Below, in pieces: positions 46,044-56,213 of a stretch of DNA of 64,000 nt (its first letter is position 1; the number at the start of each line of letters is the position of its first letter). The position numbers and the translations under genes are program-made. The stretch lies in assembly GCA_015501075.1 (NCBI GenBank), contig JADNYJ010000119.1, forward strand, positions 1 through 64,000. Reading direction: 5' to 3'. Under the pieces are notes generated by a model, which saw only the letters and a list, made by a program, of their open reading frames with translations, searched no databases and was not told where the DNA came from. This DNA comes from Gymnopilus junonius (taxonomy: Eukaryota > Basidiomycota > Agaricomycetes > Agaricales > Galerinaceae).

Positions 46044-46781
46044 GATTTCAAGCAAGGGGCAAATTTTCAAGCAAGGGGTTTGAACGTCTTCATTTCAGAA
46101 GCGGCGCAGCATCTACACATAAACAATTCAACAAGGAATACAGCGATTTGAATAAGACGGCCGACAATCCAGTCACTTCGAGGCTCCACAAGCAGAAAGA
46201 AGGTCCACCAGATGTTTGAAGGTGCAGCCATCTTCCATTTTGTTTCGTTCATAATGAAGAGATTATATCGATTGGGTGTGTACGGCGATGGGGCCTTCTT
46301 ACTGCAAATTGGTCAGGCTAAATTGGAAAATTGAATGGCATGATCACAAACTTCCTAACATAAACCTTTAAGGTTTATCACTTGCGCCGTCGGCATGTTG
46401 TCGCCAACTTCACCGCAGCTCTCGTTCCACCGGGGAGAGAAGCGTTGAACATCCCTATTGGGGCTCCATATTTTTGGAAAGGGTATACTGGTCCATCGGG
46501 AAAGCGATCAGTGTATGAGACTGTTCGTATATGGATTTGAGGACTTTCGCGTTACCTTTTAAGTTAATTCAAATGTCGGGCCACTACCGACACAAGAGGC
46601 TCGAGGCTGGTATTCTCCTTATACACATTCTACTTAGTATTTCGGAGAATGCTGTAGCTCCACCTGTCACCCACGAACTTGAAAGAATGTAGAACACATG
46701 TGGTGGTGTCAGCCGTTGTGAATGTTTGTTCTTGAGCGATTTCTCGTAGATTCTGAAAGTGACACTAACACACACCAACTA
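46044..46781. other. Intergenic between the divergent module genes (module 1)
   Basis: Just over 900 bp separate the two start codons. No gene recognised inside; the two core promoters lie near the ends. Confidence 0.4.
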
Positions 46782-46813
46782 CACGTGACATTGACAAGGC
46801 AACACTATAAAAA
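46782..46813 (+). promoter_or_regulatory. CACGTG element and TATA box of small 'FGW' gene, copy E
   Basis: cacgtg at 46782-46787 followed by tataaaaa at 46806-46813. Copy F has the same pair in the same order. Confidence 0.6.
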
Positions 46814-46891
46814 CCTGGGTCCTGCTGTATTCAACCAAACAGCTTTCGCCCTGCTAAGAGGTTCTATCGTGCTTCCCGTCCAGGAAAAATC

Positions 46892-47415
46892 ATGTATGTT
46901 TGGGTTTGGTATTCGCTCAAGTTAGCTTCGGATAATTTGTTCTTACCTGCACTGTACCTTCCAGGTCCGACTCATTGCAATTGACAGACTCGCAGTCGAC
47001 TCAATCCAGGACTAAGCCATGGAATGACTCAAACTGGGAACCCAGTTCCGACCTGCCAGCTTTGTATAGCAGAGACAACCCGTTGCGCTACTTCGGCTGG
47101 GCATTCACCCTCACCAGCCGCATGACGTTTGCTGATAGATTTGGCATATCTACTGAACTCAGTTCACACGACAGAGCGTTCTGGGCATGGCAGCAATTCC
47201 TTCAACTGATTCCTCGCGCTGATAGGAAAATAAGCATGGTTCAATTGAATGAGTACGTTCCTGGAAGAGGTACCCTTGGAACTTGCATTACTCTTGCAAG
47301 TAATCGTAATGAGGAATCACGACGTAGAGCTCTAGATAAGGCCCATATCATGGAAATTTGGAAGGCCCTGGAGGTAGAGGAAGAACCACAGTGGTTCATC
47401 TCGGAACGGTATTAA
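46892..47415 (+). CDS. Small 'FGW' family protein, copy E (intact, start codon split by an intron)
   Basis: Exon 1 is just AT of the start codon (46892-46893), then an intron 46894-46964 (GT...CAG), then G and the rest. This gives about 150 residues beginning MSDSLQLTDSQSTQSR. Family landmarks: KPWNDSNWEPSSDLPALYSR, NPLRYFGWAFTL, FADRFGISTELSSHDRAF, GRGTLGTCITLASNRNEESR, and HIMEIWKALEVEEEPQWF. No signal peptide. It is divergent from the nuclease-like gene. The split start is supported by the same structure in copy F; the alternative is a non-ATG start in the open frame. Function unknown. Confidence 0.65.
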
Positions 47416-48540
47416 GTTTTAACTTCGGTCTGTGTCGGGATAATGTATTGCATCGGAATAGTTGTTTGCATAACAGCTTTTTTTTTTCCTCAGCGTTCCC
47501 TCAAGCTTTTTGCTTTGTTATTGAAATAACTCATCTTGATCGACCTTTTCTTAGCAGGTTGAGGGGCCGATATAGGGGCATAGAGTATGTCATTATTTGG
47601 CAAAATTTTCTGGAAATGAAGTCAAGATATTTTGCTTCTCTCTTTTATATATCCCCGCATGTAACGAGGCGATCTCAGAGCTGTCTGCCAAAACAATGCC
47701 TTCGGAGTGAAATCACTCCGAAATCATCCTCCGAGGATTGAATTTGGCAGCTCCAGAGTCACTTGCAGTCCACTGACATGGTATGCAATATTCTTTCCTG
47801 CTCGTGGACGTAGGCTATTGGTGTCTTAGTGCGTTTTTTTATGACATTTTGAATGGTCGAACTGTCGGCACCGTTCCATTCCATTCAAATTGCGCCTTCA
47901 GTGCGATTCAAATAAAGTTGTCCTATCGGGAGGGCAAACCTTGAACTCGAGTATTAGCATATCAGAAAGACAGAGGGGCCTTCAGAAAGCTCCAGTCCCC
48001 CGGGATATTGTTCACAACATTATCCTAATCTTTACCAAGGAGAGATAAAAAAAACTGAACACACAGGTGCCACCGGTGGAGTAGGCCAATCAGGCCTACC
48101 CTGGCCGCTGAGGTCTGGCAAGACTCAGAGGTGCGTTGAGCAGGCGCGCGGTCTAGCAAGCACGCGATGGCAGGAGCCAAGCAAGGATATGTTCGTCACA
48201 GGACCGCGTCTGTCTAGATCTACATATGGACAGGCTACCAATGGCATCTAATCTAATCAGGACTCGGCCATCCCGTGCCATAAATTTCACTGCCATCTGA
48301 ATCGGGCTCTTCTTGTCTGTGAATCGGCTGCCAGTGATGGTACGATATCTTTCGCATTGCGTCCCTGATTTGAAGAAACTTTAAAGTTACCGGTCATTCT
48401 TGGATCGTCATCTCGTCAAGTACATGGTAAGTAATGGTACACAAATTTATCTCAGAACGCTATGGTTATTGAAATCTTTCAGGGATCAGAAAAAAACCCT
48501 TTGCCTCTAGTTACCTTTGAGCGGGTGCTTGCAGCTTGGT
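47416..48540. other. Intergenic between the two modules
   Basis: No gene. The last 160 bp (about 48385-48540) are clearly homologous to 44485-44650, marking the edge of the duplicated segment downstream of each nuclease-like gene. A palindromic gtaggccaatcaggcctac lies near 48080. Confidence 0.5.
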
Positions 48541-49832
48541 TTACATTTCTTCATCTGAATCATCCTCCTCTTCTGGTAAAAACTCCGACCCCTCGTCTGA
48601 GTCTTCCTCTGGATCTCCCTTGTTGTCGCCATGGGACTGTTGGTCGGCTGGTTGTTCAATCATATCACCACTATCCTCGTCAATGTCTATGTCTACCAAC
48701 ATGTCTAGCGGGTCATCACTGCTTTCGCTTCCTCCATCAGAAGTGCTCATGTCCATCGAAGTATCCTGCATTGGTGCAGGTTCTATGCCCTGTACAAATG
48801 CTTTATATGAGAGCAGAGGCTGTGCATTACTAGGCGGCAGTCCCATCCCATCGTCAACTGATTCTTCCTCTTTCTCTGTTCGTGCCGCAGTCGCTCCTTT
48901 TCCTTTTCATCTCTTTGCTGCAGCCACTTCTTAATTTTCTTCTCTGCTTCAACTCGGATCTCAGCCCGGATTCTAGCGAGCTCACGGTGTACGAGATACA
49001 TACATTGGTTTGAGACATCCGTTCCGTAAAGTATCAGTTCGGACCATTGACCTCTTTTCGGCACAGCTTGTTCTACATCCTCGAAAAGCTGCTTTTGTCG
49101 GGAGACTTTTGTGAAGATGGTCGTTTTTCCACCCTTTACTTTTCGTGGAGCTTTCGTATGATATTCAACAACCTCAGAATCTCTCTGCTTGGAAAAAGGC
49201 TTGTTCTTGTAACGGTCGCAATCGGCAAACATGAACTCCCACCATTCTCCCGAACATGCAAAGAGGACAAGGCTGCGAGTTGAATAGGCCGGTTCGTTCG
49301 AAATAATTATTGCTTGATTTTCAGCCCCCATCTTGGCTGCTCTCATGAAACGCATCAAATGGTGCTCAAAGGCGGCCTGTTCGGAAAAGTGACGGGGTGC
49401 GAATGTCTTTATTTCCTGCACTCCAATCGGACTACAAATTATATCGTTGATGGCATGCCGGTCTGCGACAGAGACAAATTCTGTCGGGTGGATGTATTTC
49501 AGTGATACTTGATCGGCAAAGAAGGCTGCAATCAAGGCAAAATCAGGAACCAACTCGGCTTCTACGCCGTGCTGAGTATCCATAGATGTGTCTGTTCCAG
49601 AACGATCTTCCTTATTCTTGAATACTTTGAATTGAGGACCAACAAGAACTTCCGGAACCATATCGTTGGTTAAAGCTAATAAGATCGTTTTCCAGGGCAT
49701 GTATAAGAAGGCTTCCAGCCTTCGACGATTGGATCTTGTGCTGTATGCGAGACGGAATTCTGCGTTGATGCACCCCTTTATCCTAGGGTCTTTCGCAATG
49801 CCTGGGAGCATCCAATTTACTTGTGATGGCAT
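48541..49832 (-). CDS. PD-(D/E)XK-nuclease-like protein with acidic tail, copy 2 (one frame break)
   Basis: Start ATG at 49832 (MPSQVNWMLPGIAKDP), aligned with copy 1 throughout: ELVPDFALIA, VQEIKTFAPRHF, NQAIIISNEPAYSTRSLVLF, SGEWWEFMFADCD, GQWSELILYGTDVSNQCMYL. The key acidic, Glu and Lys positions of the PD...ExK pattern are kept (PDF; EIK for ECK). The coiled coil is followed by a frame change near 48870, after which MGLPPSNAQ and the acidic tail, ending EEEDDSDEEM, continue to 48541. TATA box at complement 49878-49885. The frame change is one base in a purine-rich run and may be a sequence error. Partner gene: small 'FGW' copy F, divergent. Confidence 0.6.
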
Positions 49833-49877
49833 GTCGTTTGGCTGGGGTCGACTGTGGAGGAAAGAAAAAGGATGCTG

Positions 49878-49885
49878 CTTTTATA
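49878..49885 (-). promoter_or_regulatory. TATA box of the nuclease-like gene, copy 2
   Basis: cttttata on the + strand, 46-53 bp before the start codon, as in copy 1. Confidence 0.6.
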
Positions 49886-50691
49886 GTTTTCTGGGGATCC
49901 AAAGATTGAAGATAGAAATTTCATGAACATCAGAATGCACACGCTGTAGTGCTCAAGAGCCTCCAAGTAAGGGGCATTAAATGATGTCCAAGTTCCCTAT
50001 TGTTCTAAGATGCGACAAGGCGCTCTACGGTCCCCACAGACTAAGCAAAAATTGGAAATTTGCAAGAGCAGCCAGGTCCTCTTGTATCATCTATCAGAAG
50101 GCTCCTCTCAATAATGAGTGGTTGTGTGTAAATTATAAGTATTGCAGTACCGTTTCGGAAAGGTGGTAGGTTCCCAGTCTAATATTAGGTTGATATCCTT
50201 ATATCTTAAGTAGATGTCGCAAATTCATGTACACCTGTTTGTGACCACTCCATTAAAAAGAGATTACATATTGGCTTCCTTCCATTATGATAATTTTTGT
50301 GTGGCGTCCATTTTCAACAGGTTCATCTCAAAAGAGCCTTCAGCATCCTGGCTTCGGCAAGGTTCTTAGCCTTTTGCGTTAACTAATAGAGTATATCTTG
50401 CGATTTGTATCATTTTTGACGCGTACTGATTCTAGAAACCTAAAGTTCCATTTCATTGAATCACTGCATTCTCCGAGAAACTCTATATTGGTCCACGATG
50501 TCATATGGTATTCTGAGGGCAGGAGCATTACTTGTGGTAATGCTTACTCTGAAGCAAGTCAGATGCATATAGTGGGACAAGAAGTGCCTTTTTAGAACGC
50601 AATCATTTCACAAGGATCCGGCCTCCAAATCCCCAGATGTGAAAGTGCATCGCTGCAATTGAGTGGGGCTGAAGCAAGTTACACGTGCACG
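49886..50691. other. Intergenic between the divergent module genes (module 2)
   Basis: About 980 bp lie between the two start codons, close to the distance in module 1. No gene recognised. Confidence 0.4.
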
Positions 50692-50732
50692 CCAGGCCTA
50701 GAGGCGCGTGATCGGTTTTGACGGTATAAAAA
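50692..50732 (+). promoter_or_regulatory. CACGTG element and TATA box of small 'FGW' gene, copy F
   Basis: cacgtg at 50692-50697 and tataaaaa at 50725-50732, the same order as in copy E. Confidence 0.6.
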
Positions 50733-50814
50733 ACCCACGTACTTCTCCAGTGCTCTCAAAACAATCCTAACGCCCAAGTTCAAAAGCAGGTTCAGGTTGC
50801 GCACTTTGCGAACC

Positions 50815-51352
50815 ATGTAGGCCGCGAATTTTAACTTACATACGCCCTACTGATATGCAAACCTTTTTCAGGTCGATATCATCTTTGTCCAAGTCAAAGT
50901 CGGCCCCAAACCCCCAGCCGACTGACAAATCCAGTATCGAGGAGCCATGGGAAAACTCTCAGTGGGAACCCAAAAGTATTTCAGGGAAAGCGTTTTACAG
51001 TAAAAAAACCCCCTTGCGCTACTTTGGTTGGGTTATCACCTTCGAAATATGCCTGGAGCTGGCTGATCGATTCAAGATCCCCGCCGACCTTAGTCAGACT
51101 GCTAGAACTTACGAGGCGTACACTCAACTCCTCCGTACGCTCCCTCCAAATGACGACAGGTGGCAAGTGAAGTGGGTTCATACGAAAAGGCCAAGCCGTT
51201 CTGAAGGCACACTTGAGGATTGTATCTCTCTTGCAAGTAATCGCAATGCAGAGGCCATTCAAGGGGCTCAGAATAAAGGACTAATTATGGAAATTTGGAA
51301 GATCCTGCAGGTAAAGGCGGAACCGGCGTGGTTCTTAGCAGATATGTCCTGA
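50815..51352 (+). CDS. Small 'FGW' family protein, copy F (intact, start codon split by an intron)
   Basis: AT at 50815-50816, intron 50817-50871 (gtaggc...ttcag), then G from 50872. The protein begins MSISSLSKSKSAPNPQ and is about 160 residues long. Landmarks: EPWENSQWEPKSI, TPLRYFGWVITFEICLELAD, ARTYEAYTQLLRTLPPNDDR, WQVKWVHTKRPSRSEGTLED, and LIMEIWKILQVKAEPAWFLA. It is closest to truncated copy C at 25.2 kb. A read-through alternative starts at the ATG inside the intron (MQTFFRSISS). No membrane segment or signal peptide. Function unknown. Confidence 0.65.
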
Positions 51353-51539
51353 TTACTGTAAACCTAAGCCTAAGGTCCTTACCATTTGTTCACGTTTCAA
51401 CTTTCGATATCTGTTTTCATCTCATGGATGTTATGTGTAGGTTTTTTCGACCTCATCTTCCTTCATCCTATACTAAGCTCTAAGTGTAATGTCGTTCTTC
51501 CATTTCATTTCTTTGTATAAGTATTTCCAACCTTCTCCG

Positions 51540-52241
51540 AAGATCTTTTCCACACATTAAATTTCCAGTCATCCTGGTCTCCGTTTGACATCACCCATCT
51601 TCGTCACTTGCGACTGTCAGATAGTCAATTTAACCACATCGAAATCAATGAAGTGCTGGTGATTTGTTCCAGAACTCTTGAAACCCTGCTGCTGCAAGTA
51701 GATGCTCTCAGTGTGCAGTCTTTCTTATTTATATCTACTATATATTGAATCTTTAAATTCTCTCAGTTCACCATCCACCCCCTTTACGCTCAGAGCTTTC
51801 TGGTATTCAGAAGCTCCATCGTCTAATGATCGTGACGTCGCTTGATGGTATAATGTATCGCCAGACAACCTCATAAACAACTGGCACTTTGGAGCCATTT
51901 TTAGTGCCTTGCCGTTTAAAGATCATCCAGCCTACCACCCCGTCTTGCAAGTTGACATTATTTTTGAAGTTGTCGACAAGTTGAACCTTGAAACAATTTT
52001 CCGCTACTCCCACGGGCCGCATTCGGTCAGGTCTTGGACGACGACCTGATGTTGGGGTATATCAAGAACGTCAACTTTCTGATCAAGCAACGTTCGTGTC
52101 ATGGGCTCAGCAGATTCAATCTGATGATATCAAAGTCAACTTTATGGGGTATGTTGGATCATTATGAGAGTCTAAAGACTTTGAGAATGAGGGGTATATT
52201 GGCTTTTGGTGGAATTGATACTATCATATTTCGTAGTTGAC
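51540..52241 (+). pseudogene. Decayed F-box/LRR gene, C-terminal part
   Basis: Matches the C-terminal half of the gene at 58 kb: SPFDITHLRHLRLSDSQFNH then EINEVLVICSRTLETLLLQV; LPFKDHPAYHPVLQVDIIFE near 51910; and GYIKNVNFLIKQRSCHG to LDHYESLKTLRMRGILAFGG, ending at 52241. The pieces are in different frames with stops between, and no F-box is visible upstream. It lies just downstream of copy F. Confidence 0.65.
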
Positions 52242-52955
52242 TTGTGCAATATCACTCTTTTCGTTCATCGCATAATATAATCATTTGTAAACCTATTTCT
52301 CTCCATATACCATCACATGCATCAACTTATCACCATCCGAGAAGAAAGAAGACCAGTTCGTATGAGTGCTTGAACTTGAAAGAGAAATGTACCACGGTCT
52401 GACAAGAGTCGGATGTCACAGTCGAACACTACCTTGTTCCGTTCGCAAATGTAAAGAAATAATTCGGATTGATTGGGACATCAAGCCAGAAATAGCGGCA
52501 AAGGTCCTGATCTGCAGAAGAGAAGATTGTCAGGGCCGTTAACAGCGGAGCGAGGGGTGCTCATCTACCCCAAGAATTACCGCAATGGAATCATGAAAGG
52601 AGTCAGGTGAATTGTGCTGACTGAAAAGGTGTTCGATTCACACCTAGAAGCTCGGGTTTTATCGGATTATAATCAGTTGACTGTGGCCATGTTGCTTCCA
52701 AGTCGAAAAAAATCGATGTGATGCAAGTCATTCTGAAGAAGATGAAAGGTTTGCATTTCAACGTCATAACAAAAGATCATTATAACACGGAGGACTTGTT
52801 TTTTTTTTGTGACGTTGGATATTGAATATACAGAAGCTGTCGAACCACCTTTTGGATTATGCCTTTCACACGAGAGAAAAGGAACGGCTAGATAGCTTAG
52901 CAGGGTTCACTCCAGGAATAGATTGGGGCAAGAGTACCATGACCCTGCGCATGAG
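52242..52955. other. Intergenic, no gene recognised
   Basis: Only short ORFs without family text. Confidence 0.4.
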
Positions 52956-52962
52956 TATAAAA
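52956..52962 (+). promoter_or_regulatory. TATA box of the DJ-1/PfpI-like gene
   Basis: tataaaa at 52956-52962, 75 bp before the ATG at 53037. Confidence 0.55.
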
Positions 52963-53036
52963 CGTCAGAACAAGGACGACGTAATTACAAGAAGTCCTTA
53001 CGATTCACAATCGACTCATCGGCTCAAACTTGCACC

Positions 53037-53715
53037 ATGGCACCGCCCACTCTTCATTTTGGCCTCCTCCTCCTCCCCGGGTACCAATGGCTCGACGCCG
53101 CGGGTCCAGTCGATTACATCGACAACCACTCTTATCCCATGATCAAACGCCTCGGCGTGCCGCAGGAGGTGTTCGATAAGGCACCTGTCATTGAATGGCA
53201 CTATATCTCCAACAACCTCGAGCTGGTGTACGCTACGTCAGGCCCTCCACAACAGCCGACGAAGACGTACAACGACTGCCCCGAGCTCGACTATCTCCTT
53301 ATTCCGGGACCGAGCCCAACCGACCCGCTCCCAGAGGGCTGCACAGAGTTTCTCCAAAAACGCTTCGCGGATCCAAAGCTGAAGGCGCTGCTGCTGGTTT
53401 GCACCGGCTCTCTGGCGGTGTCGCAGACGGGTATTCTGGATGGGTACCACGTGTGCAGCAACAAGAGCGTCGTCTGGCACTGGCAGGCCTGCTTTACAAC
53501 AAGGTGCATTGGATTGGCGATAGGAGGTGGCACATCGATGGTAAGTCTGGAGCTCAGCGGGAATCACGTCGGGTCTTGACCTTGCTGCTGAATTTGCGAG
53601 GAAGCACTTTGACAAGGAGATTGTGGAGCTGGGGAGGAACGTGGCGGAGTATGAGTCGAACACATCCCATCCTGATCCGTTTGCGTTCATTCTTGACGGA
53701 ATTAAGTTGGACTGA
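53037..53715 (+). CDS. DJ-1/PfpI family protein (two frame breaks)
   Basis: Class I glutamine-amidotransferase-like fold; relatives include isonitrile-hydratase-like and stress proteins. It starts MAPPTLHFGLLLLPGYQWLD (the LLLPGxQxLDAAGP opening is typical). LDYLLIPGPSP and LLLVCTGSLAVSQTGILDG follow; the Cys of VCTGS is the expected nucleophile. After SNKSV the frame moves (RLALAGLLYNKVHWIGDRRW) and again at about 53545, where AAG-GTC is needed but one G is missing (SSAGITSGLDLAAEFARKHF), ending at 53715 (FILDGIKLD). The homology over the full length and run-shortening at one break suggest an intact gene with sequence indels. The exact substrate cannot be told. Confidence 0.8.
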
Positions 53716-54818
53716 GAGATGGGCGCCTATAGTAAATCATAGTTCCAAGATGTACACGGCCCGTGTCGACTTCGGGCGATACTGAAAAGTCGTCGTAATG
53801 ATTAATACCGTCCTTTTTGAGAATTAAGGTTGTTGGCACTCACTTGTATTCTGCTATTCCGCACATAATCTGTCATACCGTCTCATACGGCTTGGCTAAC
53901 ACTTCTAAGACGATGTTTTACTGAAAGTAAGGATGATCAAGCTTACTAAATGGCGGAAAAATGGATTTCGTACTAGGGTTGGGGTAAAGGTAGTACCCCG
54001 GCGACTTTTACCTCCAATCCTTGTGTTATTGTTGATCAATTGCCCACCAGTAATCAAGACATTTTGGAGTTAGATAAGATTGAGGACATCGGAGGTTTGT
54101 CTCTCTGAAAGTATCATCACAGAACTGAAGGACCAGCATGCTGCCCAGTTGACGCTGGTTGACGGTTCTAAACGAGGAAGCGGAGGTCGAAAAATTAGTC
54201 TTGCTGGTTCACGTCCGACAACCACATCAGGCACTGCCTCCCTTTCCATTTACTTACCGAACGACTAAGTATGTCGCTTGATGCCCTGGTATTCGGAAGA
54301 GCCGGCCGAAATAAAGCGTAACTACAACCCACGGCAGATTGGGTTACAGTATACTGACGTTCCTTGGGACAAATTGAATTTCCGAAGTCAAATCATCCAA
54401 TTCACTTTATATTTTGCAATACCCAAGATCTTACCATATTATATATTTCTGTTTAATTTCAGGCGCATTGGGTGATTGTGTAAAGCACTAGGTCGGTATT
54501 ACTTTGGAAAATGTGTTGCTTTTATGCATCACTTTTCTTACAAGAAATCATGCTTGATCGAGCAATGATTTGGTCAAGATTTTTACACCAGGCGGTAGCT
54601 ATACCTTTGCCCTTGACCTCACAGTGATTCCTGGTCTTGGCCACGTTAGATTCAACATTTACTTGAATGATCTCAGGAGGTTAACTTAAGTATTAAAAGT
54701 AGTTGCGCAATAAAATTCAACTGATAGCAGTTATTGTACTACGCTAGCACAGTATTTCGGACGTATGCCAAGTCATATGTAGGAAAAGAATGTGAAGGAG
54801 ATACCTGAAACTTGACGA
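53716..54818. other. Intergenic, no gene recognised
   Basis: Convergent region between the DJ-1/PfpI gene and the peroxygenase. Short ORFs only. Confidence 0.4.
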
Positions 54819-56213
54819 TTAATCCGTTCCGAATGGGAAGATTTGAGTGCAGCCCGATCCATCCATGCCCCGGAAGAAAAAGTCCAAATTCTTGTTCAGA
54901 GCTGAGCGCAAAGCTCCTGTAGGGGTGGGGTAAAGGCTGCGGACGGTCTGGTTGACGAAATTGGTGTACAGGAGACAAAAGCCGGAGTCGCTAAAGTCCG
55001 CCGAAGTGGGATCCAGGACATAGTTGTTGACGCGGTCGACATTCCTACCAGGCTGGATAGGATGGGCAGCAACCACATCATCGAATCCCTCCGTGGATCT
55101 TGTACCATTAGCACGGAAAAAGTCGTCTGGCATGCGGCTATTCTGGAAGAATCCACGGGCGACGGTCATGTCTAATTGCCGTCCGTTTGACGTCCGTCGA
55201 TAAAGAAGTTGAGCGGGAAGACGGACTCGGCATATGCGGTGTAGTAGCGAGGAGACACGAAGGACATGGTAGGGTTGGTGGCTATCGAGTCTTGAATGCG
55301 CTGCCACCTAAATTCTCCAGCGACGGTCAAGTTGTATTTACCAGCTCCGAACTTGTTGGTAAACTTGACCATCTAATTCTGCGTTAGAACTAGTATGCGT
55401 ACTTTCAATGAAGACGTACCTCGTCAAAGAGAGTTTCATTGAAGTCGTGGTTATCGCCAAAGAAAAAGTCAGCTAAAAAGTCGTTATTGGGACGATGTGA
55501 GAGACAGTAGGAAGGAAGACGTACCACGAGTCATACTGTGTCGCCTGGCATAGAATATGTTAGTCTACTCCTGTGAAGCATTTAAATTTTTTCTTACCCT
55601 CGAATACGGCGTGAGTGTTCAAGCCACCGACAATAGCAGGAGCGGGAGGATTGGGGCCAGTGAGGGACGTTTTCCCACCGATGCTTAGCTTGTCGGTGAG
55701 CAGATTACCATCCACGAGATGAGCACCATAAGTGACGAAAAAGGCCAGGCTGTTCTCCATGTTAAAACCTATCAGAAATCTGTAGTTGAGCGACGCATAT
55801 CCCTCAAACAAAAGACACGGAAATATACCTTCTTGAACGGCTTCAACAATTTGGGCTGGACTGGCTATGCCGTTTCGGGGAGCCACTGTGAAATTTAATG
55901 GTCAGCAGCATAATATCAAAAAGAGTCGCTAGTGAGATGTACTCCGTGAGATGCAAGCGTATTCAAGCCAGGGCAGGGGCGCGAATATCGCCTGGCGCAA
56001 GAGGTTTCCAAGGATGAGCCTTGTCATTGACGAGCTTGGCCGAAGTATCTTTCAATGGACCAGGAGGCGTCGCGGCTCGCGAATTTCGAGAGTAGGGATA
56101 ATTTCATCGAGCTGTTCTCGAGTCAAACCTGCGAGCGAGCCATAAGCCGGAAAGGCCGCCGCTGCATGGCTAAAGAGAGCGAGAAAAGCTGAGAAAGTAG
56201 TGGTCAAACGCAT
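54819..56213 (-). CDS. Unspecific peroxygenase (secreted heme-thiolate peroxidase)
   Basis: Uses H2O2 to oxygenate aromatic and aliphatic substrates outside the cell. ATG at 56213 with signal peptide MRLTTTFSAFLALFSHAAAA. Family motifs: the heme-ligand region PCPGLNTLASHG (about 55970, Cys ligand), RNGIASPAQIVEAVQEGFNM, EGD before the MTR/ADFFFGDNHDFNETLFDE block (acid-base Glu and Mg site), and the long C-terminal domain to IFPFGTD at 54819. Short introns occur at about 55940, 55830, 55595, 55525 and 55420. At least four frame breaks (near 56075, 55977, 55943 and 55537), the first three fitting a G or C run one base short. Length and motif order fit the long-type peroxygenases. Next to a DJ-1-like gene, convergent. 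Confidence 0.88.
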
